Shown in pieces: positions 5,198-15,919 of a stretch of 64,000 bases of DNA. The translations under genes and the position numbers were made by a program. Each line of letters opens with the position of its first letter. The first letter of the stretch is position 1. Below the pieces are notes generated by a model. It had not been told where the DNA came from and searched no databases. It worked only from the letters and a program-made list of their open reading frames with translations. Source of the stretch: Xanthomonas hortorum pv. pelargonii (GTDB taxonomy: Bacteria > Pseudomonadota > Gammaproteobacteria > Xanthomonadales > Xanthomonadaceae); contig NZ_CP098604.1 of NCBI RefSeq assembly GCF_024499015.1, forward strand, positions 1 to 64,000, given 5' to 3'.

Positions 5198-6999
5198 CTA
5201 CCTCACAGCCCCGTTGTCCTCCTGCAACTCCCGCTTGAAAGGCACATCCGGCGGCGGTCTTGCGGACGCTGGTTGGTCGTTGAGATTCGGGTCGCTCAGG
5301 CCGCAGCCGCCGCCGAACTGCAGCAGCGACACCACGCAGCTGATCTTGGTGGTCGTTCCCGGGATCGGGATCTCGATCTTCTTCAGGCCGCGGCGCACCC
5401 ATTCCTGTAGCAGCGACTGGTTCGGCATCCAGTACTTGTCCAGCGAAGTCGGCGTATAGCCGTACGGCGGACGTTTGAGCCAGGTGCCGCCCTGGGCGAT
5501 CTGGTCGCGGGTCCAGGTGTCGGTGTCGCTGCCTGGCGGTCCGCGTTCGCCCGCGCCGTTGCCTGTATCACCGGTTCCGGCGGCAACGCGGACGCTGCCA
5601 TCGGCGTTGAACATGCCGTCACGTTGGCCATTGGCGCCGGTCGTTTTCCCGTCACGGTTGCGGTCTGATTTGCTCCAGTCGTCGGCCTTGGTTGCCACAT
5701 CCCAGCCACCGCTGCGGTCTGCCGGCTGCGGGCCGGCGTTGCTATTTGTTGCAGGTTTGCTGGATGAAGATGCCGCTGCCGCGTTGGTAGATTGTTCGGA
5801 TCGCGATTGGGTCGCTTGCGATGGTGTGGACGGCGCAGTGGAAGGCGTCGGCTGCGCCGCAGCGCTAGCGGCCGATGCTGTCGGCGACGGAATGGTCGGG
5901 GTCGATTGGGCAGGCACCGCAGGTGCCGGCTGAAGCTGCGGCGCCGAATCCGGCACGCTCGGCAACTCCGCCGTTCGAACCGCTATTTCCGGCATGCGAA
6001 CCGTCGGCGTGAGCTCGCGATTGCGTACGACTGGCACAACGACCTGAGGTCGATCCGGCACGACGATTTCGCGCTCACGGACCGTTGGCGCATCGGCAGA
6101 TCGCACCGCAACGTTGGTGGCAGGACGCTGCAATTCGCGCACTTGCGGCCGTTCGGTCACCGTCTGAATCTCACGCTGACGCACCTGTATCTGAGGCGTT
6201 GCAGCCTCGATCGGGCGCGGAGCCACGGTGATCGTGGGCGGTGGCGGCACTACGAAGTCGTTGGTGGCTACTGGCGTTTCGGTCACTTGCAGCGGCGATT
6301 CGATCGTCACCGGCGACACCTGCACCCTCACCTGCGGCACATCCGGCGTCGTTGGCTCGCTGAAGGCAGCCACGGGTTCGGGCGCGACCTGCTGCGGTTC
6401 GTCAGCACTGGAGCGATCGACTGAATCCGCTTGCTGCGGCGGCGTTTGCGGCGTTGCTGACGCAGTGGGATTACCACTCGCCGCATTCGCATTCGCCTGC
6501 GACGCTGCAGACGCATCCCCGAGGCCGCCTGCGCAGCAGCAGGTTCCCCTTCGCCACCGCCCTGCTCCGCCGCACCTTCGCCGATGAAGCTCATGCGCAC
6601 GCGCGATTCGTCGCCTTGTTTGGTTTCATCTGGCGCCCAGCGCACGCTGACCACCCAGATCAGCAAGGCGATGAAACCGAGGTGGATCAGAAAACTGCCG
6701 AGCAGCGCCAGCCAGTGCAACGGGCGTTCGTCTTTCCGGCGCGGTTCCCAGTGTTGCCACCACAGGCTGCGAAAGGCCTGAAATGGAGACAGCAACGCAG
6801 CAGTCCGCATGCTGTGCGGTAACGCTGGCCGCGCCAGCAGTACATCGGTCACCTGGCCGCGGTCGAACGGCGCAACCACGCTGTCGCGGTTGCGCATCCA
6901 GGTTGCCCAGCCGTAAGGCAGGCCAGTGCGCCGATCCAGAATGAGCTTGCTCGGCATGCGCGCGCGCAGTGCCTGCAGCAGATCGGCGGCCGTTGTCAC
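5198..6999 (-). pseudogene. Repetitive proline-rich transmembrane protein, frameshifted
   Basis: The coding signal runs from about GTG 6999 (or ATG 6957, MPSKLILDRRTG) to TGA 5198. One N-terminal membrane helix (LALLGSFLIHLGFIALLIWVV) precedes a long Pro/Val/Glu/Arg-rich repetitive region and a compact C-terminal domain with three cysteines. This plan resembles TonB-like or envelope-spanning proteins; similar Xanthomonas proteins are annotated as transmembrane repetitive proteins. Near 6514-6520 the frame changes at a run of four G (minus strand): GEPAAAQAASG is followed in the other frame by DASAASQANANAASGN. One missing G explains it. A homopolymer indel in the assembly is quite possible. 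It follows nfuA by 13 bases. Confidence 0.7.
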
Positions 7000-7012
7000 C
7001 GGTGGTGCGGAA

Positions 7013-7612
7013 TCAGGCCGCGCTGTCGCGCGGAATGTACGGCGCGTCGCCGGTGGCGTGGTCGGTCGCGTCGCGCACCGCAATCACGCCGGGCACGCGT
7101 CCCATCAAGGTCTTCTCGATGCCCTGCTTCAAGGTCACATCGGCCATGCCGCAACCATGGCAACCGCCGCCGAAGCGCAGCAGCACCACACCATCGGCCG
7201 AGACCTCCTGCACTGCCACGCGGCCACCGTGCGAGGCCAGCTGCGGGTTGATCTCGTTCTCCACCACCCAGCGCACACGCTCCACCATCGAGGCGGAATC
7301 TGCCGGCGCTTCGCCCTTGATCTTGGGCGCCTTGATGGTGAGCTGCTGGTTGCCGGTGGACTGGGTGACGTAGTCGATCTCGGCGCCGTCCACCCATGGC
7401 ACGCTGGCGGCGACGATATAAAGCGTGAAGCCGTCGCAGTCGATCGCCCATTCGTCGCCGCTGAGATCGGCCGGTTCGGCGAACTCGAGGCGTGCATCGG
7501 CGCGCGGGGTACCCGCATCCACCGCGCTCAGGCGCACGCCCATGCCGGGCACGCCCTCGCGTTCGATGAGCTTGCGGAAATAGGTCTGGGCTTTGTCGGA
7601 TATCTGGATCAT
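7013..7612 (-). CDS. nfuA: Fe/S biogenesis protein NfuA
   Basis: The 199-aa product begins [20 protein letters not shown]. It has an N-terminal degenerate A-type carrier domain (residues 1-95) and a C-terminal Nfu domain with the cluster-binding pair C151/C154 ([15 protein letters not shown]). This order is that of NfuA, which carries a [4Fe-4S] cluster between two monomers and passes it to target enzymes under stress. The start at 7612 gives the normal family length; longer in-frame starts overlap the divergent phhB. The membrane-protein gene follows 13 bases downstream. Confidence 0.93.
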   Translation of the reverse strand: MIQISDKAQTYFRKLIEREGVPGMGVRLSAVDAGTPRADARLEFAEPADLSGDEWAIDCDGFTLYIVAASVPWVDGAEIDYVTQSTGNQQLTIKAPKIKGEAPADSASMVERVRWVVENEINPQLASHGGRVAVQEVSADGVVLLRFGGGCHGCGMADVTLKQGIEKTLMGRVPGVIAVRDATDHATGDAPYIPRDSAA

Positions 7613-7700
7613 GCGGGTTATTCTACCGCTCAATGCGCCCGCGCTCATGGAACACCGTGATCCCGCTGGGCGCGCTGTCCGCCACCCCTGCGAGACCGTC

Positions 7701-8057
7701 ATGACCGATCTGATTCCCCTGGAGCAGGCCCATTGCCTCCCGCGCAAAGGCAGCGACCACAAGCTTGGCGAAGCGCGCCTGGCCGAGCTGTTCCCGCAGG
7801 TGCCGGGCTGGGAGCTGGCCGAAGCGGGCACGGCGATCACCCGCACGTTCCGCTTTGCCGACTATTACCGCACCCTCGCCTTCGTGAACGCGCTGGCCTG
7901 GATTGCGCACCGTGAGGACCATCACCCCGATCTGGGCGTGCATTACGACCGCGTGGTGGTGCGCTATTCCACCCATGACGTTGGCGGGCTGAGCGAGAAC
8001 GACTTCATCTGCGCGGCCAAGGCTGCGCAGCTCTACGATCAGGGAGCCACTGCATGA
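7701..8057 (+). CDS. phhB: Pterin-4a-carbinolamine dehydratase
   Basis: The 118-aa product starts [17 protein letters not shown]. The signature [31 protein letters not shown] region carries the paired histidines of the active site. The enzyme dehydrates 4a-hydroxytetrahydrobiopterin made by phenylalanine hydroxylase and may act as a dimerisation cofactor-like protein. I chose ATG 7701 for family length; an in-frame ATG at 7593 would overlap nfuA. It overlaps the next gene by ATGA. Confidence 0.92.
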   Translation: MTDLIPLEQAHCLPRKGSDHKLGEARLAELFPQVPGWELAEAGTAITRTFRFADYYRTLAFVNALAWIAHREDHHPDLGVHYDRVVVRYSTHDVGGLSENDFICAAKAAQLYDQGATA

Positions 8058-8476
8058 CCCGTTACCGCACCGCCCTCGCCTGCCTACTCGTTGCCGTCGG
8101 CATCAGCGGGTGTGGCAAGTCGTCCCAGCAGGCGTCAGCGCCAGCGGTTGCACCGACCGAGCTGGCCGCCTTGAAGACGCCGCCGCCAGAATACTCGCCG
8201 CAACTCGCCTGCGCCGGTGTCGGCGGAACCTCCGTGCTCAGAGTCGTGATTGGTACCGAAGGCACCCCCACCGATGTGTCGCTGGCGCAAAGCAGCGGTC
8301 AACCGGTGCTGGACGAGGCCGCGCAAACGCGCGTGCGCGAATGGAAGTTCAAGCCTGCCACCCGCAACGGGCAGCCGGTGCCGCAGACGATCCAGGTGCC
8401 AGTCGCGTTCAAGCCCCCGGTGCCGCGTCCGGACGAATGCTTCGCCATCGAAGAGCGTGCACGTCGCGGCGGCTGA
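8054..8476 (+). CDS. Lipoprotein with TonB C-terminal-like domain
   Basis: The 140-aa product has a lipoprotein signal ([10 protein letters not shown], lipidated C20). A TonB_C-type fold follows: [47 protein letters not shown] and a final beta strand VPVAFKP. This domain binds TonB boxes in TonB proper, but a lipid-anchored copy without a membrane helix cannot be a classical energy transducer, so the role is open. Coupled to phhB by an ATGA overlap. Confidence 0.75.
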   Translation: MTRYRTALACLLVAVGISGCGKSSQQASAPAVAPTELAALKTPPPEYSPQLACAGVGGTSVLRVVIGTEGTPTDVSLAQSSGQPVLDEAAQTRVREWKFKPATRNGQPVPQTIQVPVAFKPPVPRPDECFAIEERARRGG

Positions 8477-8736
8477 GCGTTGATGGAATCTCGCAGGTAG
8501 CGCGTCGCCAGACAGGCGACGCTGGGGAAACGGACAGGCGAACGGCGCATGTCCGTTTCCAGCAGCAGACGCATTCGTTTGTTTGCCCTTAATCGTTCTG
8601 CCCATCGCACCAGGCACCACACGTTCGTCATCCAGGCATGACCATCCTGCAATCGAGGGTGGTCGTGCGCCTATCGCGCAGCAATCGCCACGCTCCCCGC
8701 AGAAGTGCGTTCCATTCCACGAGGTCGTCGCGTCAC

Positions 8737-9555
8737 ATGCTCGAAGTGTCATCACAGAACGTCTGGACTGCGTTTGCGGTCACCCTGGCCGCCGGACTCG
8801 CCACCGGGCTCGGCAGCCTCATGGTGGTGTTCTCCAAGAAGCCCAACCCGCGCCTGCTGGCATTCGGGCTGGCATTCGCCGGGGGCGCGATGGTGTACGT
8901 GTCGCTGTCGGAGATCCTCAACAAGTCGATCGCCTCGTTCTCCAACGCCTATAACGACAAGCTCGGCTTCACCTTCGGCACGCTGGCGTTTTTGGCTGGC
9001 ATGCTGTTGATCATGGTGATCGACCGCCTGGTGCCCAACCCGCACCAGAGCCTGTCCAGCGACGATCCGCTGTTTCGCGACGACAACCGCGCCTACATCC
9101 GTCGGGTTGGCCTGATGACTGCCATTGCGATCACCGCGCATAATTTCCCCGAAGGCCTGGCCACGTTTTTTGCAACGCTGGAAAGCCCCGCAGTCGGCAT
9201 GCCGCTCGCGTTCGCCATCGCCATCCACAACATTCCCGAAGGCATCGCGATTGCGGTGCCGGTGTACTTCGCCACGCGCAACAAGTTCTATGCATTCGGC
9301 GCCAGTCTGTTGAGCGGATTGGCCGAGCCGATCGGTGCCGGCATCGGCTATCTGGCCTTGTCCAATGTACTGTCCGAAGCAGTGTTCGGCACCGTGTTCG
9401 GCCTGATTTCAGGCGTGATGGTGTTTCTGGCGCTGGATGAATTGTTGCCCGCCGCCAAGCGCTATGCGAAAGGCCATGAGACCGTCTACGGCCTGGTGGC
9501 CGGCATGGGCACCTTGGCGATCAGCCTGGTGCTGTTCCGCTTTGCGACGCCGTGA
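8737..9555 (+). CDS. zupT: ZIP-family divalent metal transporter ZupT
   Basis: The 272-aa product begins MLEVSSQNVWTAF and has about eight membrane helices. The two metal-site helices of ZIP transporters are clear: TAHNFPEGLATFF and IHNIPEGIAIAVPVYFA, with the His-Asn-x-Pro-Glu signatures. It should take up zinc and other divalent cations across the inner membrane. ATG 8737 fits the family; upstream in-frame ATGs add an Arg-rich leader unlike any signal. The 260 bases between 8477 and 8736 hold no gene I can support. Confidence 0.92.
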   Translation: MLEVSSQNVWTAFAVTLAAGLATGLGSLMVVFSKKPNPRLLAFGLAFAGGAMVYVSLSEILNKSIASFSNAYNDKLGFTFGTLAFLAGMLLIMVIDRLVPNPHQSLSSDDPLFRDDNRAYIRRVGLMTAIAITAHNFPEGLATFFATLESPAVGMPLAFAIAIHNIPEGIAIAVPVYFATRNKFYAFGASLLSGLAEPIGAGIGYLALSNVLSEAVFGTVFGLISGVMVFLALDELLPAAKRYAKGHETVYGLVAGMGTLAISLVLFRFATP

Positions 9556-9581
9556 GCTGACGTGGCCTGCGGTGATTGCGT

Positions 9582-10568
9582 TCAGCGACCCAGCCGGTCC
9601 AGCGCGTCGGCCAGCTCCGGTGCCAGCGGCGCGTTCAGCACATACGGCGCCTTGCCGGCATCCAGTGCGAACTCAAGCGACGCCGCGTGCAGAAACAACC
9701 GCTTCAGGCCGAGCTGATCGCGCAGACGCTTGTTGACCTCCGCCTCGCCGTACTTGTCGTCGCCGGCCACCGGATGCCCCAGATGCTGGGCATGTACGCG
9801 GATCTGGTGGGTGCGGCCGGTCTCGATGCGGACTTCGCAATACGAGTGCCCGCCGCGTCGCTCGAGCAGCTTGAAGTGGCTCAGCGACGGCTTGCCGATC
9901 GCGTTCACCTGCACATGCCGCTCACCGCCCTGGCGCAAGCCGATATGCAACGGCGCATCCACCGTCATCACCCCGTCCGGCATCCGCCCGACCAACAGGG
10001 TCAGGTAGCGCTTGGTGATACCGCGGCCCTGGACGCGGTCGTCCTCGCGCATCAGTGCCTGCATCTCGGTCAGCGCGGAGCGCTTCTTGGCCACGATCAG
10101 CAAGCCGGAAGTGTCGCGATCGAGCCGATGCACCAGCTCCAAGGTCTGGTTTGGGCGTAACGCGCGCAAGGTTTCGATGGCGCCGAAGCTGATCCCGCTG
10201 CCGCCATGGCTGGCGACGCCCGACGGCTTGTTGAGCGCCAGCAGGCGCGCGTCTTCGAACACGATCGCCGCCTCCAGCCGGGCCATGAACGCCGACGGCG
10301 GCGCTGCCTTGTCGCCCTCCTCATTCACGCGCACGGGCGGGATGCGGACTTCTTCCCCGCCCTCAAGCTTGCGCTCGGCCTTGGCGCGGCCGCCGTTTAC
10401 CCGCACCTGACCGCTGCGCACCAGCTTGTAGATCAGGCTGCGCGGCGCGCCCTTGAGCTGGCCAAGCAGGAAATTGTCCAGCCGCTGCCCGGCACGGTCT
10501 TCCGGAACTTTGAGAATGCGCACGCCTACACGGTCGGCAGGCGGCTGGGGGGACTGGGGGTCGGTCAT
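9582..10568 (-). CDS. rluC: 23S rRNA pseudouridine synthase RluC
   Basis: The 328-aa product has an N-terminal S4 RNA-binding domain (residues about 25-85: QRLDNFLLGQLKGAPRSLIYKLVRSGQVRVN) and an RluA-type catalytic domain with HRLDRDTSGLLIVAKK around residue 147, the Asp being the nucleophile. RluC modifies positions 955, 2504 and 2580 of 23S rRNA in E. coli. It is divergent from rne across about 400 bases, an arrangement seen in many gammaproteobacteria, which supports RluC over other family members. Confidence 0.93.
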   Translation of the reverse strand: MTDPQSPQPPADRVGVRILKVPEDRAGQRLDNFLLGQLKGAPRSLIYKLVRSGQVRVNGGRAKAERKLEGGEEVRIPPVRVNEEGDKAAPPSAFMARLEAAIVFEDARLLALNKPSGVASHGGSGISFGAIETLRALRPNQTLELVHRLDRDTSGLLIVAKKRSALTEMQALMREDDRVQGRGITKRYLTLLVGRMPDGVMTVDAPLHIGLRQGGERHVQVNAIGKPSLSHFKLLERRGGHSYCEVRIETGRTHQIRVHAQHLGHPVAGDDKYGEAEVNKRLRDQLGLKRLFLHAASLEFALDAGKAPYVLNAPLAPELADALDRLGR

Positions 10569-10971
10569 CTGGCTCTTTATTCTGTTACACTCGGCGAGCG
10601 AGATAAGGGTTTGATTTCGTTGGAAGTTGATTGGCCAGAAGCCTGACTTCCGATGATTCCGGCACAGTGCGCGACCACCGCCCCCGGGGCGGCCATGTTA
10701 GCGGCTCACCGGCCTGCCCGGCCATCGCCGTCGGTTTTTGGACCGTCGCGCTGAACATGTCCCGTGCGCTGCCCCGGTTTGTCCGGACGCGGCTGCCGGC
10801 CCTGAAACACCTATAAAACTTAAAGACAAGCGCTCCCGCGGCCTGCCGTGGTGTTGCAGCGCTGGAAACCCTGGTCAGGCCTGTCCGCGCGTTGCGCGAA
10901 GGGCCGACAAGCTGTTCCAGAGGCGAAACGTCACGGCGTTCCGCGCGGTAGAGCGCGTGAGGAACGCAACA
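10569..10971. promoter_or_regulatory. rluC-rne divergent region and long rne leader
   Basis: The 403-bp gap contains no convincing gene. In other gammaproteobacteria rne has a long structured 5' leader through which RNase E controls its own mRNA. GC-rich palindromic stretches (for example GACCACCGCCCCCGGGGCGGCC at 10671-10692) are compatible with such structure. A possible rluC promoter lies near 10570-10610. No clear Shine-Dalgarno sequence precedes ATG 10972. Confidence 0.4.
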
Positions 10972-13900
10972 ATGAAGCGAATGCTGATCAACGCAACGCA
11001 GGCCGAAGAGCTGCGCGTAGCGATTGTGGACGGCCAGACCCTGTACGATATCGACATCGAACAGCCGTCCAAGGAACAAAAGAAGTCCAACATCTACAAG
11101 GGCCGTATCACCCGGCTCGAGCCCTCGCTGGAAGCGGCGTTCGTGGACTATGGCGCCGAGCGTCATGGCTTCCTGCCGCTGAAGGAAATCTCCCGCGATT
11201 ACTTCCAGGCTGGCGTCGACCACAACAAGTCGACCATTCGCGAGCTGTTGCGCGAAGGCCAGGAAATCGTGGTGCAGGTCGACAAGGAAGAGCGCGGCAA
11301 CAAGGGCGCTGCCCTGACTACGTTCATTTCCCTGGCCGGCCGCTACATGGTGCTGATGCCCAATTCGCCGAGTGCCGGTGGCGTCTCGCGCCGGATCGAA
11401 GGCGAAGACCGTGCCGCGCTGAAGGAAGCGCTGGACAAGCTCGATATCCCCGACGACATGGGCGTGATCATCCGCACCGCCGGTGTCGGCCGTGACGCCG
11501 AAGAGCTGCAGTGGGATCTGGATTACCTGCTGCAGACCTGGAAGGCGATTGCCGAGGCTGCGCTGAGCAAGCCGGCGGCGTTCCTGATCTACCAGGAATC
11601 GCGCCTGATCATCCGCGCCCTGCGCGATTACCTGCGCGCCGACATCGGCGAAATCCTGGTCGACACGCCGGAGCTGTATGCCGACGCCCAGGAATTCATG
11701 CAGCAGGTGATGCCGCAGAGCCTGCGCAAGCTCAAGCACTACACCGACGACATCCCGCTGTTCAACCGCTTCCAGATCGAGTCGCAGATCGAAGGCGCCT
11801 ATGAGCGCAACGTGCGGTTGCCCTCGGGCGGCTCGATCGTGGTCGACCAGACCGAAGCGCTGACTGCCGTCGACGTGAACTCCTCGCGCGCCACCAAGGG
11901 CAGCGATATCGAAGAGACCGCGTTCCAGACCAATCTGGAAGCGGCCGAAGAAGTGGCCCGCCAGTTGCGCCTGCGCGACCTGGGCGGCCTGGTGGTGATC
12001 GACTTCATCGACATGGCCTCGACCAAGCACCAGCGCGAAGTCGAAAACAAGCTGCAGAACGCGCTCAAGTACGACCGTGCGCGCGTGCAGCTGGGCCGTA
12101 TCTCGCGCTTCGGCCTGATGGAAATGAGCCGCCAGCGTCTGCGTCCGAGCCTGGGCGAATCCAGCCAGATCGTGTGCCCGCGTTGCGACGGCCATGGCCG
12201 CATGCGCAGCGTCGAGTCGCTGTCGTTGTCGATCATCCGCGTAGCCGAAGAGCACGCGATGAAGGAGAACACCGGACAGGTGCTGGTGCAGGCCCCGGTG
12301 GAGATCGCCAACTACCTGCTCAACGAAAAGCGCAGCGCGCTGCGCGAGATCGAAAATCGCCACGCCTCGCCGATCATCATCGTTGCCGACGAGCAGCTGC
12401 AAACCCCGCATTACGAAGTCACCCGTCTGCGTGAGAACGAGCTGGGCGAAGACAGCGGCAAGCCGAGTTATCAGCGTGGTACGCCGCGCAAGTTGCCGGT
12501 GCATGCGCTGACCAAGGCGCAGTTGAACATCCCGGTTGCGCCGGCAGTGACCTCGATCAAGCCGAGCCAGCCGGCTCCGGTACGTGAGGAAGCCCCTGCC
12601 CCGGTCGCTGCAGCACCTGCGCCGGCTCCGGTCGTCGCACTGCCACTTCCTGCGCCGGTCACCGGCGTGGTCGGTTGGCTGAAGCGGATCTTCGGTGGCG
12701 TCGAGCCAGTGGCTCCGGTCCCCGAGTCGACCCAGCGTCCGCGCCAGAACGATCCAGCCCGTGGCAACCGCAACGAGCGTGGCGATCGTGGTGGTCAGCG
12801 CCGCGATGGCCGTGGTGAAGCGCGTAACGGCGGCAATCAGCAGCGTGGCAATGGTGGTAACGGCGGCAGGCAACGGCAATGGCGCCAACAAGGAGCGTCG
12901 CGATGAGCGTCGCCAGCCTGCCAATGGCCAGAGCGCGCAGAACCCGCAGAATGGTGGTCAGGCGCAGCAGCAGGTGCAGGTCGCCAAGCCGCCGCGCAAC
13001 GAACCGCAGGCGCCCAAGCAACCGCAGCCTGCCCAGCAGCAGCAAAAGCAGAAGCCGCAGAATCAGGCTCCGCGTCCCCCGCGTGCATCAGCACAGCAGG
13101 ACGGCGCGCCGTCCGAGAGGCAGCAACGCCCCGGCCGTCAGGACGAAGGCACGGCTTCCGCACAGACGCTGACCGCAACCGCCGCAACCGCGACGACTGC
13201 CGGTGTGGTTTCGGCAATCGCCGAAACCGCCGCGCCGGTGACGACGCACGTTCCCGCCAATGAAGCCAACCCGGCACACCCGGTCGACGTCATCGTGACC
13301 GAAGCGCATGCCGACCGTGGCACTGACGCCAGTGCAGACGGGCAGGCACCGGATGCAGCAGGCGATGATTCGGCCAATGGCGAAGGCGGCAGCCGTCGTC
13401 GTCGCGGCCGTCGTGGCGGCCGTCGTCGTCGTCGTGGTGCTGGCGCAAATGGTGAAGGTGGTATCGGCGCCGATGGTCTGGAAACGGACGATCTGGATGG
13501 CGATGCCGAAGGCGATCTCGATGGCGACAACGAGAACGAAGGCGACGAAGCCGGCACGCAGACGCATGCCTCCGCTGCACCGCGCGCCGGCCAGCCGGAG
13601 TTCGACTTCGACGATGACGCCGCGCCTGCAGCAGCTGTACGCGCCAAGCCGGAGTCCAGCACTCCAGCAGCAATGAAGCCACGTCCGGTGCCGAAGGAGC
13701 GTTCGGAAAGCCAGGTAGCGGCCGACACCACGTCGACTACTGCACCGGTCTCCAATGCCACGCCGTCCTTCGAACGGCAGGCTGCGGCGGCTCCGGTTGC
13801 AGCTGCAGCCGAGCAGGCGCGTGGCGATGCTTCAGTTGCCTCTGCGGCACCTGTTGCGCAATCGGCACCGGCGGCGACACCTGCTCCGGTTGCAGCTCCG

Positions 13901-14708
13901 ACGCCCGTGCAGACTTCGGTTGCTACTCCGGCTCCAGTTGTGGCTCCGGCTTCGGTCGCCGCCTCGACGCCGGCTGCCACCTCGACCCCCGTTGCAACTC
14001 CTGCCGCGGTCGTGACACCTGCTCCTGCAGCTGCGCCTGTCGAGCGTGCCGCTACGACGACGTCGGCGACTGCGCCGGAGTCGGTTACGCAGCAGAGGCA
14101 GGTGTCGTCGGCATCGACTGACGTTGCAGCACCCGCTGCGGTCAGCCCGGAACGCGCTGCACCCGTCGCGGCCGGCACCAGTGCGAGCGGAGTCGGTGAA
14201 AGCCGAGACAGCTCCGGCTGCTGCTCCAGTGCACACGCAAGCGGCACCTGCGCCTTCGAGCGTCCCGGCTGCCCAGGCAGAAGTGGTCACCGTCAAGCCG
14301 TCGCAAGCAGAGCCGTCCAGCGCTGCAAGCCCGGCTGTGGATGTCGCAGTGACCTCCACCACGACGGTGCCGCAGAGCACTCCGGCTGCCGACGCTGCTC
14401 CAGTGACTCAGGCACGCAAGCCGTACGCACCGGTGCAGACGACGCTGCTCGACGCATTGGCTCCGGCCGATGCCACAGCACCGGCATCGTCGGCCTCGGC
14501 GCCTGCTGAAACGCCGGCACCTTACAAGGCGCCTGAGCAGCCTGCAGCAGTCGCCCCCGTAGCTCCTGCGAACGTGCAGAAGCAGGCAGACGATGAGCAC
14601 AAGCCGACGGTTGTCGTTCCGGAAGCTGTAAAGCCGGTGGCTCCATCGACTGCGACTGAAGCTCAAGAGCAGGAAGACGACACCAACAAGCCACGTAGCG
14701 ATCACTGA
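10972..14708 (+). CDS. rne: Ribonuclease E, two frameshifts in C-terminal scaffold
   Basis: The N-terminal half is intact: S1 RNA-binding domain ([19 protein letters not shown]), DNase I-like catalytic part with the two metal-binding Asp in [13 protein letters not shown] and LVVIDFIDM, and the CPRCDG zinc link for tetramer assembly. The Arg/Pro/Ala-rich scaffold that recruits the degradosome is spread over three frames. Frame 1 ends at 12906; an extra base near 12868 moves the signal to a second frame ([15 protein letters not shown]...) and another near 14174 to a third ([16 protein letters not shown]..., ending NKPRSDH at 14708). Read as it stands, a protein of about 644 aa with a functional catalytic core is made. 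Start ATG 10972 ([15 protein letters not shown]) matches the family. Confidence 0.88.
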
Positions 14709-14763
14709 TCCCTGCATCGCCTGTTTCGACCTTGCCTGACTCATCAGGCAAGGTCGACGTCAA

Positions 14764-14793
14764 ACAAAGCGGCCTTCGGGCCGCTTTGTTTTT
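14764..14793 (+). terminator. rne transcription terminator
   Basis: ACAAAGCGGCC TTCG GGCCGCTTTGT forms an 11-bp stem with a stable UUCG-type loop, followed by TTTTG. It lies 56 bases after the rne stop. The remaining 270 bases to the GacA-type gene contain nothing I can support. Confidence 0.88.
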
Positions 14794-15062
14794 GCTTGCA
14801 AGTTGCGAATAAGACGGCTGCGAGGATGCGCACCAGCGCGTTAGCTGCTCAGTGAGTCGCTGGGTTCTGAGATCTAGCTTGTTAGGAGCTGCTGCTCATT
14901 CATTGTGCTGAAACGATCAGCACCTTGTGTGCATCCACGTTGCATGCATCACGCCTATACATTCGAGACACCGCACTCGCCGCGCAGATCCGACTCGATC
15001 ACCATCTCACCATGCAGCAATCTGGCGGGCTGCATCAGCGAGCCCAATCACCAGCGCATGAC

Positions 15063-15710
15063 CTACATTGTTTGCGCGGGATCGGTCAGACCGTATTGGT
15101 TGGCCAGACGCGCCAGCGCGATGCTGTCCTGGATGCCGACCTTTTCGAACAGGCGCGCCTTGTGCGTGTTGATGGTCTTGGCGCTCAGATTCAGGCGTTT
15201 GGCGATGTCTTCCTGGCGCAGCCCCTGGGTCAACAGCAAGGCGACCTCCAGCTCGCGTGGCGACAACGCATCGAACGGCGAGCCGCCACCTTCAAGATTG
15301 GAGAGCGCAAGGTTCTGCGCGATGGTGTTGCCGAGATAGCGCCGCCCCAGTGCGACTTCACGCACTGCACGCAGCAGTTCCTGCGCATCGCCGCCCTTGC
15401 CGACGTAGCCGGATGCACCGGCTTCGAGCAGACGCTTGGGCAGAGGGCCATCTTCCAGTACCGACACGATGACCACGCGGGTGCCGTAATCGCCCTTGAC
15501 GATGCGCTCGGTAATTTCCAGACCGCTGACGCCGGGCAGATGCAGATCGCACAACACGATCTCGGGCTTGAGCTGGCGGATTTGCGGCAACGCCGACTCC
15601 CCGCTCTCGGCCTCTCCCACCACATCGATGTCCACTTCCTTGGACAGGATCATCTTCATGCCTGTACGCACGAGTGCATGATCGTCAATCAGAAAAACTC
15701 TGATGGTCAT
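15063..15710 (-). CDS. gacA: NarL/LuxR-family response regulator (GacA/UvrY type)
   Basis: The 215-aa protein has a receiver domain with D9/D10, phosphoacceptor D55 (LCDLHLPG) and K105 (GYVGKGG), then a LuxR-type HTH (LSPRELEVALLLTQGLRQEDIAKRLNLSAKTINTHK, about 148-185). Length and domain sequence (FLIDDHALVRTGMKMIL) match GacA/UvrY, the partner of the GacS hybrid kinase that drives small RNAs sequestering RsmA/CsrA. It is monocistronic here; its promoter would lie in 15711-15919. Confidence 0.8.
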   Translation of the reverse strand: MTIRVFLIDDHALVRTGMKMILSKEVDIDVVGEAESGESALPQIRQLKPEIVLCDLHLPGVSGLEITERIVKGDYGTRVVIVSVLEDGPLPKRLLEAGASGYVGKGGDAQELLRAVREVALGRRYLGNTIAQNLALSNLEGGGSPFDALSPRELEVALLLTQGLRQEDIAKRLNLSAKTINTHKARLFEKVGIQDSIALARLANQYGLTDPAQTM

Positions 15711-15919
15711 CCTTGTTGTCCTCGCTATGCGGCTGGCTGGTGCAGCCTATCTCCGTGAATAATTCAGGGCAAGCACGATGCGACGTATTACTTTCAAGTC
15801 AGAGACCAAAGCCTCTCGCCGCGGTGAGGCATGACGCGCATGTGGGGCAACGTTGCGTCGTGTTTGCATGATCCGAACACGCGTAGTGCGCGAATATCGG
15901 GAAATTCACTCGCGCCCGG

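Noticed and set aside
8054..8476. Full TonB protein
   Set aside because: It has a lipobox and no N-terminal membrane helix or Pro-rich spacer, so only a TonB-C-like lipoprotein can be claimed.
10585..12924. 779-codon open frame antisense to rne
   Set aside because: It mirrors the conserved RNase E catalytic domain; long antisense frames are common in GC-rich DNA and its text is Arg/Gln/Asp repeats without domains.
13138..14247. 369-codon antisense frame opposite the rne scaffold
   Set aside because: Low-complexity Ala/Gly/Thr mirror of the Pro/Ala-rich scaffold; no start context or family.
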